Source: Spisula solida (taxonomy: Eukaryota > Mollusca > Bivalvia > Venerida > Mactridae). Taken from it: DNA of 64,000 nt. Every line of letters begins with the position of its first letter. The first letter of the stretch is position 1. Position numbers and translations under genes: made by a program. The stretch lies in assembly GCA_947247005.1 (NCBI GenBank), contig OX365945.1, forward strand, positions 14,700,501 through 14,764,500. The letters are read 5' to 3'. Shown here one piece after another: positions 1 through 12,500 of the stretch. Under the pieces are notes generated by a model. It did not search any database. It was not told the DNA's origin and saw nothing but the letters and a program-made list of their open reading frames with translations.

Positions 1-408
1 TGTAATACATCGGAAAAATCACTTGATTATAGGTTTCTTATTAGACCCTAAAAGATGGTCTTAGAATAAGTAGAGAGCAATTAGAACTTCAAAATTCTAC
101 TCGTAAACCACAAGTTCAACAGCTTTGATATTTTGCATGAAGCATCATCTTAAGGTTTCCTACTGAGATTATTTTTATTATACCCTTGGGTAAAAACTGC
201 ATCAGGAATCGCTCGTTGGCTACAGTGTTTTATCTAGATGAAAAACTTTTGACACTACCCTGAAACTGCAAAGGTTACAACTTCAATATTTTGCTATTGT
301 AAATCTATTTTCTTTGGCTGTACTTAAGTCTATGACTTCTATCTGATGTAGTAATATAGTACTGAATCAAAAGGCATGATGTGATACCTATTACCTCATT
401 TGTTGTAG
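1..408 (+). other. Intron (3' part) upstream of first visible exon
   Basis: AT-rich sequence without a supportable ORF, ending in the acceptor TTTGTTGTAG at 399-408. It is taken as the 3' end of an intron because the following exon opens mid-protein without a start codon. Confidence 0.7.
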
Positions 409-589
409 GATATTCTGGGTACATTGGAGGCTGGTCGTCAGAAGCTTGACGATACTCTGGCTCGTGGAGACACTGTATTACCTGAGACATCCAATCAGGG
501 ACAAGAGCTGATTAGAGAGGAGCTTAACATGCTCACCAATGACTTTGAACAGTTTGACACAGATATCAATGAACTGCAGAGTAATTTAG
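409..589 (+). CDS. Nesprin-like exon e1 (module 1, A-exon first half)
   Basis: Encodes residues 1-60 of the visible protein plus one base. It follows the acceptor TTGTTGTAG and is followed by GTAACA. It carries the block LPETSNQGQELIREEL that recurs in every A exon. It ends in phase 1 and rejoins frame with the exon at 1012. Confidence 0.9.
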
Positions 590-3500
590 GTAACATAATT
601 ATATACATCAAACATTTTACATGTATTAGTTATGTTAAGCAGCCTGCCCATTTAGTTCAGCTGGTTAAGTGCTACTCTGTCACCCAGCAGGTCTTAAGGG
701 TTGTTTGTGTTTATAACATTTACTGTATGCATGTTCTCCACATGAAAAGAAGTTGTCACTTACTGATTTAAGAGAATGTTTGGTAAGGTCTGAATGACTG
801 CCATGTATGACAAAAGTGTTGACAAGTGTGTTAGATTGCCTTGATATTTTGTTTAACACATATCTACAAAAATATTTTAACCATGGTCATGAAATTAAAT
901 CGAATGTTTATCAGCATCCTAGGTTTTGGTTTTCTTGTAGAATTTCCAGTTTTCGTATATATTTGAAATAGATGTTAAGAATGGCTTACAATCAATGATT
1001 TGATTTTATAGAGAAATTGCGAGATGATTGGTATGCCTATGAAGAAGAGTATGAGAAATCTAATCAATGGATCAAAGATACAGAATCTGAAATGAAAGCT
1101 GACTCAGAACTTAAAGCTACACTGGAAGAGAAGAATATGCAGCTTGAAAGACAAAATGTAAATATAGAATCAGTCTCACTCAGTATTATACTTTAGAATA
1201 CTCTTAAACCAATTTCAATAAAAAAATAACTCACTTAACGTTAAACAGTAACAGTGTATTTCTTTGACTTGAATCAGAGAAAAAATCGATGCAAAGAAAA
1301 GAAAAATACAGTTAATCATTACATTACAATTTTCATTTGGGATTTTATACTATAAAATTATTACTCTATTGGCTACTTCAGACACGTAGTTGTTTAAATC
1401 TTGCAACCACTAACACAAGTTGACCTGTAGTTCACATTGAAGCTTTTCTACATATAAATTTGACTCTAAAAAAATGTTGTGCATAGCCTTTATTTGCCAA
1501 TCAGCTTTCTGCTGAAACATGGCAGGCATATGAGTGCCTCCACCTGGGTCGCCAGATTAGACGGCAAGCATGCTAACCACTGAGCTACGGAGACACACAT
1601 TAGAATATTAGAATGCAACTGTTACATAATTTTGTAGAATCTACACGAGGAAGTGAACAGTAAGCAGACAGACTTTGATGGTTTGACTGAGATTGCTCAA
1701 GTACTCCTTCAATCCACCACTGATAATCGTGTGACATCACAACTCACTCAGATGAGTTCTAGATATACTACCCTCATTTCTATGTCCAAGGTAAGCGTGC
1801 TTTATATATCTTCAAATGTCGTGATAAAAAATACTGAAAATTTTATTGCAGTTAGAATACATTAAAAATTATTATTTGTTAACCATATTTATTGATATTT
1901 TAACTATATTAAACATATTTTTCACGTTTCAATTAGTAAGCAAATGAACAAAAAATAGAATTCGTTAAAAAATGACAAATCTGTATGTTTATCTTTATAT
2001 TGGGAAGCATTCTAATAACAAGATTATGATTTAATATTTTGTTCAAGCGACAATTATCAGTGTTATATATTTCCAATATTTTGCAGGATTTCTTGAAACG
2101 TTTCCATCAACATGTGGAGGATCATCAACAATATGCCGAGACATTTACCGAGGCTGTCACATGGTTACAGGGATCACGTGACAAACTCTCCGTCTGTGCC
2201 GACACGTCAGGTGATAAATACACCATACAGTCACAGTTAGAAAAACTTCAGGTAATATTTTATTCATCTTTTCCACCTTTGAATATTTCAGAGAGGTATA
2301 TTAATTTGCCCTTGTCCGTAAGTTCTCCATAATTAGTTGGTCTTCAGTTACCATACTCACATAAATAAGCATAAAATGTAGATATTCACCTGGGTTTTCT
2401 GTTTATCACAATCCATGTCAAAATGGAGTTATTGCCCTTGGTAGTGACAAATTGACAGGTAGAATAATAGTGGATAGGTGGGTAGTTGGGCAAGCTGGGT
2501 CAAAATTTACTCAAAGTTTTTAGCTATGAGGATTTGTTTGTGATGTAACAAATTTTCTGTGGATCTTGGTATCGTGGTTTGCATTTAGTTTCCATGTTTC
2601 CTGTTATTTATCTGTACTTGTTGCTATGGTTACAGGAATTCACAGTGATGAAGGAAGAAGGACAATTGTTGATACATACAGCACAGTCATGGGGAGAGAA
2701 AACAATGAACAATACGTCAGTAGATGGACGTGATATGATACGTCAGGAACTACAACAGTTACAACAAGAATGGGATGTCATGATCGGTAGGTTATTCTTG
2801 TCATGTAGAACATTCTTTGTTTTCATCACTTTTGGTTCAAGATTATAACATAGTTGAGTTAGATTGAAAAAATAACTGTTCATTTTACACTTTTCTTGGA
2901 CGAGTGAAATAATTGAGCCCGTTATAAACTAGGTTTTTCAGTGGAAGTTAGGGTTATATTATATATATATATTAGATTAGCATGTTTGAATGATCCAAAA
3001 TACAGTTGGTCGGCAGATGAGCATCAGTATATATCTTTTGTTTCACTTGTGACTTCAAAAATATTTAAACTGTGGTCATGAAAACTCACCGTGTTGAGAA
3101 GGATTTGTTTTTGCTTGAGCCCCAAGTAGCATTACAGCCCTTGTTTGAAATCCTGTGTTTTTAGATTTTCAACATTTTTTGTGTGTCACTTAGTAAAATA
3201 CATTTTATTCTAAACAATTTTTTTTCCCCATTAGGTGAAGTGACCGATACGAAGGTGATGTTAGAAAGTTGTCTATTACAATGGACAGACTTCAATGACA
3301 GTTATGAACAGATACAGAAACGTCTACGGGAGATGGAGAAACGTCTCCGTGGTAGCGACCCCAAAGTTGACCTCAGTGAAAAGAAGGCAGAACTTCAGAG
3401 AATTAAGGTATGATATGCTGATTATAGGTCACAAAGTTCTTCATGTCAAATATATGTATATATTGGTTCGATTATCAGTTATAATTTAACAATGATATTG

Positions 3501-6500
3501 GAAGAATTTAAACATAATCAACACATTATTTCTAAGTTCTGTCAAAAAATATTGTAAACCTTTCAGTGTTCAACTGAAGGTCAGTATATGTTTATGTCCC
3601 AGTATTTCAGTTTAATTTGTTAAAAGTTTTAAAAAACATGATTATTTACCAGTTACTGAACATGCCTTTCTTAGAATTCACCTCATTGGTTTTCAGGGTG
3701 GTTGACATTAAAAAACCTGATTTTGTAGAATGTTTGGTTTTCAATGCTTGGTATATTCATGTTTCAGGGTATCTACCAAGACGTGGTATCGTTTGAACAG
3801 ATGGTAGAATCTGCCGGTGTTAAGGCACAGGACTTAATGCAGAAATCTCCAGCAAGTAAAGCGACCACCGATACCTCACAGATTATCAATAAATATCATC
3901 AACTCAAAGATCTTGCCATGGATATGTTAGCTAAAGCTGAGATGAATGTTGCTCAGCATACCACTTATCATGACGCTTGTAACAACTTTGTCTCTTGGCT
4001 GAGATATGCACGAGAGAAGTTAGCCACATGCTCCGATACATTCGGTGAAAAATCTGCCATTCAAGGAAAGATAGAGAGAGCTGCCGTAAGTAATTCTTAC
4101 CTTCAAATTCTTTATTCTATTACTGTTTTGCCTGTTTATAAAGGTCTTTGTATCTATCTGTATAGGTCTACTTAGAACAGTAAGGATATCGCAGAAATGT
4201 TACTTAGGAATATTGGTGCATATCATTACTTCAGTCCCAGCTGAAGAAACTCCTTACTTTGTGAATTGTCTTGAGTTCTACTGGAATTCACCATAACAAT
4301 AAGTGTTATTCTCTGATTTATGGAGAAGCTGAGCATACTGTTGACCATGTTTCAACATAAAACAGGTCACTGGAGTGTAAAATGTGGTCATCTATATTGT
4401 TTTGTTGTCATTTTTGCTAGGACCAATTTTCAGCTGCTTGACTGTGGTCCCCGTTTTCTTGGACTGTACATATTTCCTTCTTTTATTTCTGTTCATTTGT
4501 GAGATGATAAGTAAGTTTATCATTCATCTACTTGCAGGCACTTGTTGAAGGTTTGAATGAAGGAGCTCAGCGATTGGCTGAAGCTACTAAAGCTGGTGAG
4601 TCCACTCTACCAAACACCTCACCAACAGGTCAAACCAAGATCAGACAAGAGTTGAAATCTATGAACAAAGACTTTGAGGAATTCCGTACAGAACTGATGT
4701 CAGCACAGGAAGATCTGGAGGAATGCCTTACCAGATGGACAGAGTTTGAAGATGGTTATCTACACTTCAATAACTGGTTGAAGGAAACAGAATCATACCT
4801 GAGATCTGAACTGGAGTTTAAAGCCACTCTAGAAGACAAGAAGAGACATTGGGAACAGTACCAGGTATAAATTGTTTTCACCAACACTTCATCGGAAAAT
4901 CTGGCGATGTTTATGCTTTTCATCTTTTAACTGATGATTCTTTTTTGTCCAAAACACATTCGTCTAAAATGCGTTTTTTTAAATATATTTTGGTTGTCAT
5001 GTTTACTTTTCTGTGTTAAACATAAAAGGCACTGAAACTTGGGAAAATGTTGTAGATTTGTTAAAATATGTCTCTGCTTCAAAATGCATCTCCGTGTTGT
5101 GGTGTATAAAAATTGTTTTTAAGAATAAAAACGACTTGTATTCATCTAACTAACAATGCTTCAATGCTTTCAGGGCTTCATGGAAGAGATCCAGTACAAA
5201 CAAGCTGAGTTAGATCAAGTCAATGAGAAAGCTCAGTCATTGTTACAGACAAATGCTGATGCTAAAACTTCCCACGCTATTACACAACTAACTACCAGAT
5301 ATCAGGGAGTCATTGCATTGTCTAAGGTACGTTATATTGTATTGTTACTTAAAATAAACTATTTTCTGTGTTAGTGTATTCCTTTTATTATTATTTGAAA
5401 CTTATATTCAGATATTTTTACTGAATATCTAACACAGAATATTGAACAGAATGTATGTTGACCGATGTCAGAGTTTTAATTTGATACCAGGAATCCCTCC
5501 GTACTCACTGTCTGACTCTCTCTAACCATTGAAGATGCATGCAATAGGCATATATACTGGTTTTACAAAATTGTGCAACTCTGATACGAATATTGAGACT
5601 GTAAAAGAAATATGAACTTGCGTAATTAGACTCTTTGAGTATGAAACAGTAACCTTGACAAGCATGGTTTGTTACTTGTGGAGTTTGTGGTCTCAAAACA
5701 AGCACTTGTATCATTTGGTTATATTTATATATTTTGTATATTTTCAGGACATAGTGAAGAATCTTGCCGCCTATTACAACAATCATCTACATTATAATGA
5801 TGGACACAGTGACTTTACTAACTGGTTGTCTGAAACTAAGCTACAGTTACAGACTGTACATAGAACTGCTGGTTCAAAGGAAGATATTGGCTCCAAACTG
5901 GATAACATGAATGTAAGAAGCATTTTCATTGGTTGTAGTTTTTGCTCATGATAGTAAAACTTATTCTCATTGTAATCTTGCTTATGAATGTAAGATGAAT
6001 TTTCATTGGTTCTGTATTATTTATAATAGTATGGCTGATTTTAGTTGGTTGTAATCTTGCTCATTAATGTGAGACTGGCTTGTATTGGTTGTAAATTATC
6101 TCATCATAGCAAGACGCCTATTTATTGATCTAAATCGTATACAGTCAACTCTTATTATCTCGAACTCGCTTATATCGAATTTTCCGTTATGTCGAAGTTT
6201 TTTTCAAGTCCCGATTTTTCTCCTTCTTTGTCTATTAGTCTAGCATCTAGAGTTTTTAGTGTGAAAAAAAGGTCCAGAGCGTTTCTCAGTTTATTTTTGT
6301 AGAGGGATGCTTGAAGTTTAATTTTAGCGAGGGTGGACAGCTGAGATCCTGTAGGTTACCATGGAAACCATGATGGCGTCAAAATTTCCCGCCAATTTTT
6401 TAGTACACACTCCGTCTCAATCAAACCTTTCTAACTAGTATGTACAAACACATATCAATTTTATTATGTGTAATATTTAAAGTACCGGTATAGAGCTCAG

Positions 6501-9500
6501 AAATGATATGTGGGTCAAGGTCATTTAATGTCAAGGTCAAGGTCATTCAGAGGTCAAAAGACCTAAAAATGGGTAAAAAATGTGTTTATACCCCAAATAG
6601 TTATCATTCATATGCGCAATTTTGTCCATATACTTCATTAATTCATTTTAACATCGCCTGTTATCAGTTGCACTTACAATAAAATGTATTTTGTGTTGAC
6701 ATGGCGAATAAAAATGAAATAAGGAGGAATTTCGTAACCCCACCCCAAATGAAATTGTCCATATATTTTGATAATCATGACAAAACTGTATGCATTGCAT
6801 TTGCTTCACCAAGTGTAAAAGTGCAAAATGTACATACATACTACTGTATGTGCAACCTTATTACACAATGATACCTGGCTCAGCATTCGATTTGATATGT
6901 TGACCAATGTCACGAAGGTGAAGGTCATTACAAGGTGAAAGTTCAAGACAATTATTCCAGTCACATTTTTATGTTGTTAAAAGTGCAATAGCTTTGGTTT
7001 CGTTTGCTTCAGCGAGGAGTATTTCCTCAAATCATGTGGTTTTTTTGCTTATTTATGTAGGCAGGTGTTTGAAGTTTAATACTAAAGAGGGTGGATAGCT
7101 GAAATAAAGTTAGTTACCATGGAAACCAAGATGGCGGCCAATATTACAGCTCATAACCAGTCCAAATTTCATAGTCCTGGCCGAAAATCCACAAAATTGA
7201 TCTAACCTTTCATTGTTTATTCTTTAATAATTTCAGTAGACAAGACCGTTGCAATGGAATTTCTGATGGGTGACATGTTGTCACCATTGAGAATTTTAAG
7301 AAAATTGGGGTAAAACGTTCCAAAATATAAACGAAACTGCGAATTTCTGGAATCGGTGAACTGTAATGCCGTTTTCCATCATAATTCGTAATAAATCACA
7401 CTAAAATGTAATTATTAAGTTTCAGTTAAAGACCGTAAATTTTTAGTGTTGTGTATTTACGCAAAAGGGGTTATTTTTGGGTTAAAACATTAAAAACTGC
7501 ATCTAAAAGTGCGAATTTTAGGAATAAGTAGTCTATAACGTCATTAGCCATTTAATTTGATAAATAATCACTGTGATAGTTTCATAGTGACTTGCGATTA
7601 AGATATCAAACATCTTCAGCTAGGCTATGGTAAAAAAATGTGATATGTTCGGGGTATCTGTTATTTTAGGATAAAACATTCAAATTGAAATGAAAGGTTA
7701 GCTTTTTTTGTGAATCGATCTACTACACTCTCATAAATAATTTTACTTGGTAGTAATTACTGTAAGACTAAAATATTGCCATATCATCAGTAAGTTCAAG
7801 TTATCCTTTATCTAATACCATGCTTTGAGCTAAATGCGATATATTGGGGGTCAACATCACTAAATATATGATAAGTGTGGCGTTTTGAATATAAACATAA
7901 AGCCATTCCGGTCTTATATGTTGATCATATCGCTGGCTTAGAATTAGGAGGTCGACCTTATAAGAATCATGCATATTTGACATCTGCATCTCAATGCGCT
8001 TCTTATGAGCCTATTTTCACGAAAAGTTCAAAAAGCTTGTTTTTCCAAAAGTAAAGAGTAATTTTCAGACAGTTTTGTCATGTTTTCTCAGAATATTGAT
8101 TTTGTACATACGACCATCTAATTATAAGCCAGCGATATAAAGTACCTATTAGAACCAAATACAGGCATCACATATGTGGCCTTTGAGTAATTGGGATTCC
8201 ATGTGATTCAGAAGCTAGTGGAACTAGAGATGGCAACGAGTACTAAAATCTGTACTCGGTTACTCGGTCATTCTTCCGATCGACTACCCGGGTACTCGGA
8301 ACACTATAAATGTGCATGCTATTTGGGACACAGAAATGTTGTACTGCAAATGTACGTGTTCAACCCCTGAGAACAAACTTGCTAGGCCCTGTATGGTACG
8401 AACACTACCAAATGAGACCAACCATTCAATGTCCTATGAGTACATACCTTTCACTGCCAGACACAGCAATTTCGACACCGATTGTGGTACCTAAAATTGT
8501 CTTTCCTATTCCTGGCTTTATATAATACCTAGCATTGCATAACACAGTCGTTCCATGCGCTATAGATACTATGTACTGCTTAGAACAGTCATACCTCGAT
8601 GGTCTAGCGGTTGAGCGGCCGCTTCGAGTGCGGAGTGAACCTGGTTCGATCTGCCAGACCGGGTCATACCAAAAACGAATCAAAATGCAACTAGTAAGCT
8701 CCTTACTAGTTTCTCTCTCATACCCTTGGAGTGACGGAAACACCAAGTATTTGGCCCTGAGTGAGACTAAATATTATTATTAAGAATTTGCTTCAAAATC
8801 AAACTAATAAACTATTCCCTGAACCTCATTTGCCACCTGACACTTTCTGGCACATGCATGTTTCGCTATAATTTATATTGCTCGATCAAGCCTATGTCCC
8901 ACTGAGGAATTCCTCATCCACGAGGAAGAATTACATATAGTTTCTCGTGATGGCCCCCGGTGATTTTGCACATTCAACCTTTCTCCGACGCCCCAAACTC
9001 CCGATTAATTTCGGGAGTACATTCCCTTGGCAGTAGGACCAATGTGTTCAATCAATCAAGTTCTCATGATGCCTACTGGTACCACACGAATCATCCCCGA
9101 TAAGTATTAGCGAACATTCGGGGAATAACTCTCGAGACCTCGAATGAGACACCGAAATGTTGTCTAAGGTTCCTGACACTTAAGTGGGAAGCTTCCCTGA
9201 GACATCAGGGAACCTGTTCCCGACGCCTTTCGAAGCACCAAATTACCATCAGGAGTACATGTCCGAGGCAGTGGGACAGACGCATAACGTCGGGAAGATA
9301 TCCCGATTTCTAACGATTGATCACAAACCCTCCCGATATCACAAATTGTCCCATGACTTCCCCAAAGCTACACCTAGACCACGAGAAACCGGTTCAGTTG
9401 CCTCGCGAAGCTCATTAATGTCCATCGAGAGTACATCGCCGAGAAAAAACATGTTCAGTGAAACATAGGCTTTAGATAGATATCAAAAACTGACTTTATA

Positions 9501-12500
9501 TGGTACTCAACAATGCACAGTCCTGACTGCCCTTCTTGTTCTATGTAATATATGTAACATATCCTTGCTTAGCTCTATAGGCGAGCAATCACTGTAAGCT
9601 ATGTATGACATACATTGGTACCCTAATGCTGCTGTAAACGGTGATTGATTCTAAATTACTTTTAAAGTCTTCCCTTGTTAATAAATGCCTGACAGAATCC
9701 TTAATACATAATACTGCTAGATTCAGCCATCTGTAAAGCTAAAGAGTATCAAACAAGGTATGGAGTAACTATGCATTGCTCCATTTTGTCACATGCATGG
9801 CCTGAAACAGCCATTCCTGGCTTTATATGGTACCCAACACAGTTTGCAACTACTCGTTGTTGCTCTGTGGGTGTACATCCTAGGGTAGTGCCATTGCTAT
9901 GTATGACCCACTAGTACTCGACATGAAAAACAATTCATTCTATAAATAGCCGTTGCCTACAATAATGCCAGGGGTGTGACCGTATGGGTAACCTTATACT
10001 GTACTGCTGGAAACAGATATGCCTGGATCTATGGGGACGTTCTGACTCTACCTGACTGAGTTATCCCTTGTTTTATAGGGACTGCCATTGTCATTCCAGA
10101 CTATTAGGATATTAAACACTGCATGGGAGAGCCATATTGTACTCTTTATGGTACCTAACACTGATATGGAAGGTATTCCTGGTACTACATGTATATAAGG
10201 GTGACAATACACTACCTGGTATACAAGGTGTATTCCAAGTTGTTTATGATACAAACTTCTGCCTGGTACTGTTATTGCTTTAACCAACTCAAAACATGTA
10301 TATATTTTTAGTTTCATCCCAAATAGTCACATTTTGCACAATAGCATATCTTAGGATGTTTGATATCTAAACTGCAGGGTTATTTATAGTTTTATACCAT
10401 TTACATTGACATATTAAATCACCAAATAAAATGATCGATGTCATTGTGCATAGTCTACCGATTCCAAAAACTACAATTTTCGATGTTTTACCCAAAAAAT
10501 ATCTAGCTTAAGATGCTTAATATCTTAATTGCAAGTCACTATGAAACTATCACAGCGATTATTTATCAAATTAAATGGTCAATGACGTTATAGACGACTT
10601 ATTCCAAAAATTCGCATTTTTATGTGCAGTTTTTAATGTTTTAACCCCAAAAATAACTCCTTTTCCATAAATACAAGACACTAAAATTTTACAGTCTTCA
10701 ACTGAAACTTGATAATTACATTTTAGTGTGATTTATTACAAAATATGATTGAAAATGACATTGTAGATCACCGATTCCAGAAATTCGCAGTTTCGTTTAT
10801 ATTTTGGAACGTTTTACCGAATTTTTCTCAAAATTCTCAGTGGTGACAAAATGGCACCCGTAAGAAATTCCATTTTAACGGTCTTGTCTACTAAAATCAT
10901 TAAAGAAAAAACAATGAAAGGGTTAGATCAATTTTTCGGGGTTTCGGCCGGGACTGGTTATGAGCTGTAATATTGGCCGCCATCTTGGTTTCCATGGTAA
11001 CTGACTTTATTTCAGCTATCCACCCTCTCTAGTATTAAACTTCAAACACCTGCCTACATAAATAAACAAAATCAACACATGATTGGAGGAAATACTCCTC
11101 GCTGAAGCAAAAAAACCCAAAGCTATTGCACTTTTAACAACATAAAAATGTGACTGGAATAATTGTCTTGAACTTTCACCTTGTAATGACCTTCACCTTC
11201 GTGACATTGGTCAAAATATCAATTTAAATGCTAAGCTATGTATCACAGTGTAATAAGGTTGCACATACAGTAGTATGTATGCACATTTGGCACTTTTACA
11301 CTTGGTGAAGCAAATGCAATGCATACATTTTTGTCATGATAATCAAAATATATGGACAATTTCATTTGGGGTGGGGTTACGAAATTCCCCCTTATTTCAT
11401 TTTTATTCGCCATGTCAATACGAAATAAATTTTATTTTAAGTGCAACTGATAACAGGCGATGTTGAAATAAAGTAATGAAGTATATGGACAAAATTGCGC
11501 ATATGAATGATAACTATTTGGGGTAAAAACACATTTTTTACCCATTTTTAGGTCTTTTGACCTCTAAATGACCTTGACTTTGACATTAATTGACCTTGAC
11601 TCTCATATCATTTCTGAGCTCTATACCGGTACTTTAAATAGTACGCATAATAAAATTGATATGTGTTTGTACATACTAGTTAGAAAGGTTAGATTGAGAC
11701 GGAGTGTGTACTAAAAAATTGGCGGGAAATTTTGACGCCATCATGGTTTCCATGGTAACCTACAGGATCTCAGATGTCCACCCTCGCTAAAATTAAACTT
11801 CAAGCATCCCTCTTTACGAATAAACTGAGAAACGCTCTGGACCTTTTTTTCACACTAAAAACTCTAGATGCTAGACTATATATGAAATTTCGAGACCTAT
11901 CTCGAAGTTTCGGCTTGAATTTGGCTCCAATTTTTCGTTATGTCGAATTATTTTTTTGGTCCCGATTAACTAATTTGCACTTTAAATCTATTGTTAATCT
12001 CGAAGTCGTGTCGAAGTCTGATCGCATTCGAATAGCGTCAAATGTTTTTCACAACTTGCCAGTCTGAAATCTTTGACTAACCTGTAATTTTCGCGCCTTC
12101 CATTGTTGAACAAATATTTGTTTGCAATAATTTGCGCAAACACATTATAAAGATTTGAGTTACGTACAAACATCAATAAACATGTTGTCTCGAATAATTG
12201 TTTGTAAAAATAATAATTAAAATAAAATGCATTTTCTCGAACATGTACATGTACATAAATATCACAACAAGCAATTCTAACGAATATGTCGTTCTCACGA
12301 CCGTAACAATATGGCGGCGTAAAATGACAGAAACTAGAAAACTTGCAACTTTGATGTCAAAAATTCTATCTCGAATTTTCGTTATGTCGAAGTAATTTCC
12401 ACGAGAGTTGACTGTATATGTAATGGGAATGAGAAATGATTCATCATTGGATTCAAGATGGTTGTTGATCACCAACATGAATGTGAAATGAAATATTCGA

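Larger units (their letters stand above)
6236..11878. mobile_element. Nested long-inverted-repeat (foldback-like) element
   Basis: Inserted in the outer TIR element at GTC|TAT|ATGAAAT. The left end TAGTCTAGCATCTAGAG and the right end CTCTAGATGCTAGACTA are reverse complements, and TAT is duplicated on both sides. Inverted arms of about 1.4 kb (6236 to about 7660 and about 10460 to 11878) run collinearly: landmarks such as the TTACCATGGAAACC motifs sit at equal distances from each end. The centre holds unique sequence, a SINE and a GC-richer block. No transposase ORF is visible. The superfamily is undetermined; the 3-bp duplication and long arms resemble foldback-type or Harbinger-like non-autonomous elements. 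Confidence 0.82.
6142..12414. mobile_element. Composite insertion: pogo/Tigger-like TIR element carrying a nested 5.6-kb element
   Basis: The left end starts CAGTCAACTCTTATTATCTC and the right end finishes CGAGAGTTGACTG; both are flanked by TA. The outer 6142-6235 and 11879-12414 pieces match, in order, the intact 648-bp copy at 63055-63702. TA target duplication and CAGTNNACTCTC termini are typical of pogo/Tigger relatives of Tc1/mariner. The right end has lost about 23 bp present in the intact copy. No transposase is encoded, so it is non-autonomous. Without it and its target duplication the host intron would be about 430 bp. Confidence 0.85.

Noticed and set aside
8590..8665. Possible genuine tRNA gene
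   Set aside because: A and B box-like motifs are present but acceptor and anticodon stems do not pair well, and an ATT-repeat tail follows; a SINE explains it better.
9184..9468. 94-codon ORF in the foldback centre
   Set aside because: It begins at GTG, has no domain I recognise and lies in a region of diverged noncoding duplications.
11774..12067. Plus-strand 97-codon ORF across the right transposon junction
   Set aside because: It crosses the junction of two different elements (11878), so it is a chance frame.
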